DNA of 16,858 nt, taken from NCBI RefSeq assembly GCF_000003605.2, contig NW_003128598.1, positions 1 to 16,858 of the forward strand, given 5' to 3'. The position numbers and the translations under genes were made by a program. Below, one piece after another: positions 9,611-16,858 of this stretch. Under the pieces are notes generated by a model. That model saw nothing but the letters and a program-made list of their open reading frames with translations. It made no database searches and was not told the origin of the DNA. The DNA comes from Saccoglossus kowalevskii (lineage: Eukaryota > Hemichordata > Enteropneusta > Harrimaniidae). How positions within the stretch are numbered: the first letter of the stretch is position 1; the number at the start of each line of letters is the position of its first letter.

Positions 9611-10005
9611 TTCATACATCCCCAATCTCAGACATGCCTGGGAAAAGTGAACTTATGGATTTACATTTGTGTACGTGTGTTTCTATCTGTTCATGCATTC
9701 CCAATCTCAGACATGCCTGGGAACAGTGAACTTATGGATTGACATTTGTGTACGTGTGTTTCTATCCGTTCATGCATTCCCAATCTCAGACATGCCTGGG
9801 AACAGTGAACTTACGGATTGACATTTGTGTACGTGTGTTTCTATCCGTTCAAGCATCGCCAATCTCAGACATGCCTGGGAACAGTGAACTTATAGTTTGA
9901 CATTTGTGTACGTGTGTTTCTATCCGTTCATGCATCCCCAATCTCAGACATGCCTGGGAACAGTGAACTTATGGATTGACATTTGTGTACGTGTGTTTCT
10001 ATCCG
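9611..10005 (+). repeat. 632-bp spaced duplication, right copy (5 units)
   Basis: Units 123-127 are the counterpart of 8979-9373, sharing all the markers listed there. Homology ends after 10005: the next unit is CATGCATTCCC here and CATGAATCCCC in the left copy. Confidence 0.85.
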
Positions 10006-10637
10006 TTCATGCATTCCCAATCTCAGACATGCCTGGGAACAGTGAACTTATGGATTGACATTTGTGTACGTGTGTTTCTATCCGTTCATGCATCCCCAAT
10101 CTCAGACATGCCTGGGAACAGTGAACTTATGGATTGACATTTGTGTACGTGTGTTTCTATCCGTTCATGCATTCCCAATCTCAGACATGCCTGGGAACAG
10201 TGAACTTATGGATTGACATTTGTGTACGTGTGTTTCTATCCGTTCATGCATTCCCAATCTCAGACATGCCTGGGAACAGAGAACTTAATGATTGACATTT
10301 GTGTACGTGTGTTTCTATCCATTTATGCATCCCCAATCTCAGACATGCCTGGGAACAGTGAACTTATGGATTGACATTTGTGTACGTGTGTTTCTATCCG
10401 TTCATGCATTCCCAATCTCAGACATGCCTGGGAACAGAGAACTTATGGATTGACATTTGTGTACGTGTGTTTCTATCCATTTATGCATCCCCAATCTCAG
10501 ACATGCCTGGGAACAGTGAACTTATGGATTGACATTTGTGTACGTGTGTTTCTATCCGTTCATGCATCCCCAATCTCAGCCATGCCTGGGATTAGTGATC
10601 TTATGGATTGACATTTGTGTACATGTGTTTCTATCTG
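10006..10637 (+). repeat. Plain units with a 158-bp dimer duplication
   Basis: Units 128-135. Units at 10243-10400 and 10401-10558 form a two-unit tandem duplication: an AGAG/CATTCCC unit followed by a unit led by TATCCATTTATGC. The first has a small change, CTTAATGATTG for CTTATGGATTG. The final unit carries CTCAGCCATG and GGGATTAGTGATC. The latter resembles the GGGATTAG unit near 15994. Confidence 0.75.
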
Positions 10638-13167
10638 TTCATGCATTCCCAATCTCAGACATGCCTGGAAACAGAGAACTTATGGATTGACATTTATGTA
10701 CATGTGTTTCTATCCGTTCATGCATTCCCAATCTCAGACATGCCTGGAAATAGAGAACTTATGGATTGACATTTGTGTACGTGTGTTTTTATCCGTTCAT
10801 GCATCCCAATCTCAGACATGCCTGGGAACAGAGAACTTATGGATTGACATTTGTTTACGTGTGTTTCTATTCGTTCATGCATCCCCAATCTCAGACATGC
10901 CTGGGAACAGTGAACTTATAGATTGACATTTGTGTTCGTGTGTTTCTATCCGTTCATACATCCCCAATCTCAGCCATGCCTGGGAACAGTGAACTTATGG
11001 ATTGACATTTGTGTACGTGTGTTTCTATCCGTTCATGCATTCCCAATCTCAGACATGCCTGGGAACAGTGAACTTATGGATTGACATTTGTGTACGTGTG
11101 TTTCTATCCGTTCATGCATCCCCAATCTCAGACATGCCTGGGAACAGTGAACTTATGGATTGACATTTGTGTACGTGTGTTTCTATCCGTTCATGCATTC
11201 CCAATCTCAGACATGCCTGGGAACAGTGAACTTATGGATTGACATTTGTGTACGTGTGTTTCTATCCGTTCATGCATTCCCAATCTCAGACATGCCTGGG
11301 AACAGAGAACTTATGGATTGACATTTGTGTACGTGTGTTTCTATCCGTTTATGCATCCCCAATCTCAGACATGCCTGGGAACAGTGAACTTATAGATTGA
11401 CATTTGTGTAAGTGTGTTTCTCTCCGTTCATGCATCCCCAATCTCAGACATGCATGGGAACAGTGAACTTATGGATTGACATTTGTGTACGTGTGTTTCT
11501 ATCCGTTCATGCATCCCCAATCTCAGACATGCCTGGGAACAGTGAACTTATGGATTGACATTTGTGTACGTGTGTTTCTATCCGTTCATGCATTCCCAAT
11601 CTCAGACATGCCTGGGAACAGTGAACTTACGGATTGACATTTGTGTACGTGTGTTTCTATATGTTCATGCAACCCCAATCTCAGACATGCCTGGGAACAG
11701 AGAACTTATGGATTGACATTTGTGTACGTGTGTTTCTATCCGTTCATGCATTCCCAATCTCAGACATGCCTGGGAACAGTGAACTTACGGATTGACATTT
11801 GTGTACGTGTGTTTCTATCTGTTCATGCATCCCCAATCTCAGACATGCCTGGGAACTGTGAACTTACGGATTGACATTTGTGTACGTGTGTTTCTATCCG
11901 TTCATGCATCCCCAATCTCAGACATGCCTGGGAACAGTGAACTTATGGATTGACATTTGTGTACGTGTGTTTCTATCCGTTCATGCATCCCCAATCTCAG
12001 ACATGCCTAGGAACAGAGAATTTATGGATTTACATTTGTGTACGTGTGTTTCTATATTTTCATGCAACCCCAATCTCAGACATGCCTGGGAACAGTGAAC
12101 TTACGGATTGACATTTGTGTACGTGTGTTTCTATCCATTCATGCGTCCCCAATCTCAGACATGCCTGGGAACAGTGAACTTACGGATTGACATTTGTGTA
12201 CGTGTGTTTCTATCCGTTCATGCATCCCCAATCTCAGACATGCCTGGGAACATAAAACTTATGGATTGAAATTTGTGTACGTGTGTTTCTATCCGTTCAT
12301 GCATCCCCAATCTCAGACATGCCTGGGAACAGAGAACTTATGGATTGACATTTGTGTACGTGTGTTTCTATATGTTCATGCAACCCCAATCTCAGACATG
12401 CCTGGGAACAGTGAACTTACGGATTGACATTTGTGTACGTGTGTTTCTATCCGTTCATGCGTCCCCAATCTCAGACATGCCTGGGAACAGTGAACTTACG
12501 GATTGACATTTGTGTACGTGTGTTTCTATCCGTTCATGCATCCCCAATCTCAGACATGCCTGGGAACATAGAACTCATGGATTGACATTTGTGTACGTGT
12601 GTTTCTATCCGTTCATGCATCCCCAATCTCAGACATGCCCGGGAACAGAGAACTTATGGATTGACATTTGTGTACGTGTGTTTCTATATGTTCATGCAAC
12701 CCCAATCTCAGAAATGCCTGGGAACAGTGAACTTATGGATTGACATTTGTCTACGTGTGTTTCTATCCGTTAATGCATCCCCAATCTCAGACATGCCTGG
12801 GAACAGTGAACTTACAGATTGACATTTGTGTACGTGTGTTTCTATCCGTTAATGCATCCCCAATCTCAGACATGCCTGGGAACAGTGAACTTATGGATTG
12901 ACATTTGTGTACGAGTGTTTCTATCTCTTCATTCATCCCCAATCTCAGACATGCCTGGGAACAGTGAACTTATAGATTGACATTTGTGTACGTGTGTTTC
13001 TATCCGTTCATGAATCCCCAAACTCAGACATGCCTGGGAACAGTGAACTTATGGATTGACATTTGTGTACGTGTGTTTCTATCTGTTCATACATCCCCAA
13101 TTCTCAGACATGCCTGGGATCAGTGAACTTATAGATTGAACATTTGTGTAACGTGTGTTTCTATCCG
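10638..13167 (+). repeat. Block III, copy 2, expanded to 32 units
   Basis: Units 136-167 repeat the marker order of 5585-7163, with the offset rising from 5,053 to 5,369 to 5,685 to 6,001 bp. Each step is 316 bp, exactly four units, so the block grew by 4-unit insertions three times. The AACATAG-type unit is present twice here (12194 and 12510 regions) and once in copy 1. The last unit (13086-13167) is 82 bp and carries three separate 1-bp insertions. Confidence 0.88.
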
Positions 13168-13404
13168 TTCATGCATTCCCAATCTCAGACATGCCTGGGA
13201 ACTGAGAAGTTATGGATTGACATTTGTGTACGTGTGTTTCTATCATTTCATGCATCCCCAATCTCAGACATGCCTGGGAACAGTGAACTTATGGATTGAC
13301 ATTTGTGTACGTGTGTTTCTATCCGTTCATGCATTCCCAATCTCAGACATGCCTGGGAACAGCGAACTTATGGATTGACATTTGTATACGTGTGTTTCTA
13401 TCCG
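13168..13404 (+). repeat. Three-unit copy of 4956-5191
   Basis: Units 168-170 share GGGAACTGAGAAG, TATCATTTCATGC and a GTATACG tail with 4956-5191, at an offset of 8,212 bp. In the left half this segment lies upstream of block III. Here it lies directly downstream of block III's second copy, so block order has changed. Confidence 0.82.
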
Positions 13405-13877
13405 TTCATGCATCCCCAATCTCAGACATGCCTGGCAACAGTGAACTTATAGATTGACATTTGTGTACGTGTGTTTCTATCCGTTCATGCATCCCCAATC
13501 TCAGACATGCCTGGGAACAGTGAACTTATGGATTGACATTTGTGTACGTGTGTTTCTATCCGTTCATGCATCCCCAATCTCAGACATGCCTGGGAACAGT
13601 GAACTTATGGATTGACATTTGTGTACGTGTGTTTCTATCCGTTCATGCATTCCCAATCTCAGACATGCCTGGGAACAGTGAAATTACGGATTGACATTTG
13701 TGTACGTGGGTTTCTATATGTTCATGCAACCCCAATCTCAGACATGCCTGGGAACAGAGAACTTATGGATTGACATTTGTGTACGTGTGTTTCTGTCCGT
13801 TCATGCATTCCCAATCTCAGACATGCCTGGGACAGTGAACTTATGGATTGACATTTGTGTACGTGTGTTTCTATCCG
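13405..13877 (+). repeat. Block IV, copy 2 (6 units)
   Basis: Units 171-176 match 7638-8109 at an offset of 5,767 bp up to the TTTCTGTCCG leader at 13791. The last unit has GGGACAGTG (one A lost, near 13830), a deletion repeated 157 bp further on. Private changes include TACGTGGGTTTC near 13707. Confidence 0.85.
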
Positions 13878-14332
13878 TTCATGCATTCCCAATCTCAGAC
13901 ATGCCTGGGAACAGTGAACTTACGGATTGACATTTGTGTACGTGTGTTTCTATATGTTCATGCAACCCCAATCTCAGACATGCCTGGGACAGTGAACTTA
14001 TGGATTGACATTTGTGTACGTGTGTTTCTATCCGTTCATGCATTCCCAATCTCAGACATGCCTGGGAACAGTGAACTTACGGATTGACATTGTGTACGTG
14101 TGTTTCTATCCGTTCATGCATTCCCAATCTCAGACATGCCTGGGAAGATTGAACTTACGGATTGACATTTGTGTACGTGTGTTTCTATCCGTTCATGCAT
14201 TCCCAATCTCAGACATGCCTGGGAACAGTGAACTTATGGATTGACATTTGTTTACCTGTGTTTCTATATGTTCATGCAACCCCAATCTCAGACATGCCTG
14301 GGAACAGTGAACTTATGGATTGTTTCTATCCG
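13878..14332 (+). repeat. 157-bp dimeric stretch with small deletions
   Basis: Units 177-182 alternate CATTCCC/TACGG units with CAACCCC or CATTCCC/TATGG units. Three successive two-unit steps are 157 bp rather than 158. Two contain the same GGGACAG deletion (near 13830 and 13987). The third instead has ACATTGTG for ACATTTGTG (near 14089). A GGGAAGATTG unit follows near 14146. The last unit is 62 bp, because GGATTG is joined to TTTCTATCC at 14322, losing 17 bp. Confidence 0.82.
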
Positions 14333-14938
14333 TTCATGCATCCCCAATCTCAGACATGCCTGGGAACAGTGAACTTATGGATTGACATTTGTGTACGTGT
14401 GTTTCTATCCGTTCATGCATTCCCAATCTCAGACATGCCTGGGAAAAGTGAACTTATGGATTTACATTTGCATTCCCAATCTCAGACATGCCTGGGAACA
14501 GTGAACTTACGGATTGACATTTGTGTACGTGTGTTTCTATCCGTTCATGCATTCCCAATCTCAGACATGCCTGGGAACAGTGAACTTATGGATTGACATT
14601 TGTGTACGTGTGTTTCTATATGTTCATGCAACCCCAATCTCAGACATGCCTGGGAACAGTGAACTTATGGATTGACATTTGTGTACGTGTGTTTCTATCC
14701 GTTCATGCATTCCCAATCTCAGACATGCCTGGGAACAGAGAACTTATGGATTGACATTTGTGTACGTGTGTTTCTATCCGTTCAAGCATCCCCAATCTCA
14801 GACATGCCTGGGAACAGTGAACTTATAGTTTGACATTTGTGTACGTGTGTTTCTATCCGTTCATGCATCCCCAATCTCAGACATGCCTGGGAACAGTGAG
14901 CTTATGGATTCACATTTGTGTACGTGTGTTTCTATCCG
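14333..14938 (+). repeat. Block II, copy 2, with 53-bp truncated unit
   Basis: Units 183-190 match 3005-3609 unit for unit, including the 26-bp deletion junction at 14470/14471, TTCAAGCATCCCC with TATAGTTTG, and GTGAGCTTATGGATTCAC. The copy begins immediately after the 17-bp deletion at 14322. It ends where GGAAACAGAG replaces GGGAACAGTG near 14970. Confidence 0.88.
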
Positions 14939-16122
14939 TTCATGCATCCCCAATCTCAGACATGCCTGGAAACAGAGAACTTATGGATTGACATTTATGT
15001 ACGTGTGTTTCTATCCGTTCATGCATTCCCAATCTCAGACATGCCTGGGAACAGAGAACTTATGGATTGACATTTGTGTACGTGTGTTTCCATCCGTTCA
15101 TGCATCCCAATCTCAGACATGCCTGGGAACAGAGAACTTATGGATTGACATTTGTTTACGTGTGTTTCTATCCGTTCATGCATCCCCAATCTCAGACATG
15201 CCTGGGAACAGAGAACTTATGGATTGACATTTGTTTACGTGTGTTTCTATCTGTTCATACATCCCCAATCTCAGACATGCCTGGGAACAGAGAACTTATG
15301 GATTGACATTTGTGTACGTGTGTTTCTATCTGTTCATGCATCCCCAATCTCAGACATGCCTGGGAACAGAGAACTTATGGATTGACATTTGTGAACGTGT
15401 GTTTCCATCCGTTCATGCATCCCCAATCTCAGACATGCCTGGGAACAGAGAACTTATGGATTGACATTTGTGTACGTGTGTTTCTATCTGTTCATGCATC
15501 CCCAATCTCAGACATGCCTGGGAACAGAGAACTTATGGATTGACATTTGTGAACGTGTGTTTCCATCCGTTCATGCATCCCCAATCTCAGACATGCCTGA
15601 AAACAGAGAACTTGTGGATTGACATTTGTGTACGTGTGTTTCTGTCTGTTCATGCATTCCCAATCACTGACATGCCTGGGAACAGTGAACTTATGGATTG
15701 ACATTTGTGTACGTGTGTTTCTATCTGTTCATGAATCCCCAATCTCAGACATGCCTGGGAACAGTGAACTTATGGATTGACATTTGTGTACGTGTGTTTC
15801 TATCTGTTCATGCATTCCTAATCTCAGACATGCCTGGGAACAGTGAACTTATGGATTGACATTTGTGTACGTGTGTTTCTATCTGTTCATGCATTCCTAA
15901 TCTCAGACATGCCTGGGAACAGAGAACTTATGGATTGACTTTTGTGTACGTGTGTTTCTATCCGTTCATGCATCCCCAATCGCAGACATGCCTGGGATTA
16001 GTGAACTTATGGATTGACATTTAAGTACGTGTGTTTCTATCCGTTCATGCATCCCCAATCTCAGCCATGCCTGGGAACAGAGAACTTATGGTTTGACATT
16101 TGTATACGTGTGTTTCTATCTG
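14939..16122 (+). repeat. AGAG-rich domain, first copy (15 units)
   Basis: Units 191-205. Most of the first nine units carry AGAGAAC. The left units (GGAAACAGAG/TTTATGTACG, CATCCGTTC, 78-bp CATCCCAATC at 15097-15174, GTTTACG) resemble 5269-5584. Further right are GTGAACG units with TTTCCATCC, a CCTGAAAACAGAG/CTTGTGG unit and an AATCACTGAC unit. Then come CATTCCTAATC units, which also occur in 16123-16858. Positions 15339-15832 look identical to 16365-16858. Confidence 0.88.
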
Positions 16123-16858
16123 TTCATGCATTCCTAATCTCAGACATGCCTGGAAACAGAGAACTTATGGATTGACATTTATGTACGTGTGTTTCTATCC
16201 GTTCATGCATTCCCAATCTCAGACATGCCTGGGAACAGAGAACTTATGGATTGACATTTGTTTACGTGTGTTTCTATCCGTTCATGCATCCCAATCTCAG
16301 ACATGCCTGGGAACAGAGAACTTATGGATTGACATTTGTTTACGTGTGTTTCTATCTGTTCATACATCCCCAATCTCAGACATGCCTGGGAACAGAGAAC
16401 TTATGGATTGACATTTGTGAACGTGTGTTTCCATCCGTTCATGCATCCCCAATCTCAGACATGCCTGGGAACAGAGAACTTATGGATTGACATTTGTGTA
16501 CGTGTGTTTCTATCTGTTCATGCATCCCCAATCTCAGACATGCCTGGGAACAGAGAACTTATGGATTGACATTTGTGAACGTGTGTTTCCATCCGTTCAT
16601 GCATCCCCAATCTCAGACATGCCTGAAAACAGAGAACTTGTGGATTGACATTTGTGTACGTGTGTTTCTGTCTGTTCATGCATTCCCAATCACTGACATG
16701 CCTGGGAACAGTGAACTTATGGATTGACATTTGTGTACGTGTGTTTCTATCTGTTCATGAATCCCCAATCTCAGACATGCCTGGGAACAGTGAACTTATG
16801 GATTGACATTTGTGTACGTGTGTTTCTATCTGTTCATGCATTCCTAATCTCAGACATG
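16123..16858 (+). repeat. AGAG-rich domain, second copy, cut by window edge
   Basis: Units 206-214 plus 26 bp. The offset to the first copy is 1,184 bp at the left (TTTATGTACG, 78-bp unit) and 1,026 bp at the right, so this copy lacks two units relative to the first. The last 494 bp show no difference from 15339-15832. The window ends inside a unit at CAGACATG, so the copy continues beyond it. Confidence 0.88.

Larger units (their letters stand above)
1..16858 (+). repeat. 79-bp tandem satellite/minisatellite array, about 214 units
   Basis: The entire window consists of direct head-to-tail copies of one 79-bp unit, with no spacer, inversion or foreign insertion. Taking TTCATGCAT as unit start, I count 214 complete units plus 26 bp. 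The sum 214 x 79 + 26 minus a net indel loss of 74 bp equals the window length exactly. Common variable positions within the unit are 10 (T or C), 38 (T or A, giving AGTGAAC or AGAGAAC), 46-48 (TATGG, TACGG or TATAG) and 77-79 (CCG, CTG or ATG). Most units differ from the consensus at only a few sites, so the array is well homogenised. The length and nested higher-order structure fit a eukaryotic satellite or large VNTR, where unequal exchange and gene conversion are the usual mechanisms. The family is not recognised, and the genomic location cannot be told from the window. Confidence 0.98.

Noticed and set aside
138-16727. Dozens of forward ORFs of about 64-144 codons with similar Cys- and Phe-rich products
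   Set aside because: They overlap in different frames of the same repeat, end at the same TGA every third unit, and change length wherever an indel shifts the phase. There is no fixed frame, no splice or promoter context and no recognisable domain. They are by-products of the 79-bp period.
15492-16730. Two identical 70-codon reverse-strand ORFs (15492-15704 and 16518-16730)
   Set aside because: They are identical because the DNA is a 1,026-bp offset duplicate, and they are open only because local variants remove stops. No independent evidence of coding was seen.
1-16858. CRISPR array
   Set aside because: Repeats are contiguous, with no unique spacers between them, the 79-bp unit is longer than CRISPR repeats, and no cas genes are present.
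1-16858. Pol III type gene or SINE/tRNA-derived unit
   Set aside because: GTTCATGCATCC looks slightly like a B box (GGTTCGANTCC) but misses key positions. No A box lies at a suitable distance and there is no cloverleaf or terminator pattern.
1-16858. Transposable element or insertion sequence inside the array
   Set aside because: Unit-by-unit accounting explains every base as repeat unit plus small indels. No foreign insertion, terminal repeat or target-site duplication remains.
1-16858. Telomere or simple GT-repeat origin
   Set aside because: The GTGTACGTGTG stretch is only 13 nt of alternation within a complex unit. No telomeric hexamer or long microsatellite is present.

Overview
The whole window is one uninterrupted head-to-tail tandem repeat array. 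I see no gene, RNA gene, transposon or unique sequence anywhere in it. The repeat unit is 79 bp with about 43% G+C, always in the same orientation. Reading it by hand I count 214 units plus a 26-bp partial unit at the right edge. With every indel I noted (including 53-, 62-, 77-, 78-, 80- and 82-bp units), the lengths sum exactly to 16,858 bp. The array runs off both ends, so its true size is unknown.

The window suggests a eukaryotic nuclear genome: a satellite or large minisatellite of centromeric, heterochromatic, subtelomeric or VNTR type. Reasons are the long multi-scale repetition, the absence of coding sequence, and substitutions concentrated at CpG in both C-to-T and G-to-A directions, as expected of a CpG-methylated genome. 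I do not recognise the family and cannot name the species.

Layout, using unit types defined by linked variants: 1-3004, several short higher-order blocks (family I at 1-555 and 1267-1819; a relative of block II at 2136-2767). 3005-3609, block II with a 53-bp truncated unit. 3692-5191, more family I blocks. 5192-5584, AGAG-type units. 5585-7163, block III. 7164-7637, the most diverged units. 7638-8109, block IV. 8189-8978, family I again. 8979-10005, a 632-bp spaced duplication. 10006-10637, plain units and a 158-bp dimer repeat. 10638-13167, block III again with three extra 4-unit insertions. 13168-14938, copies of 4956-5191, block IV and block II in an order unlike the left half. 14939-16858, an AGAG-rich domain duplicated with a 494-bp exactly matching stretch.

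No genes work together here. The interest lies in array evolution: blocks copied over 0.3-11 kb and reassembled in a new order, with indels at two block junctions. Each standard unit also carries a p53-type half-site, an alternating purine-pyrimidine run and a potential stem-loop, all of which may be coincidental. All open reading frames are by-products of the 79-bp period, which is 1 modulo 3.
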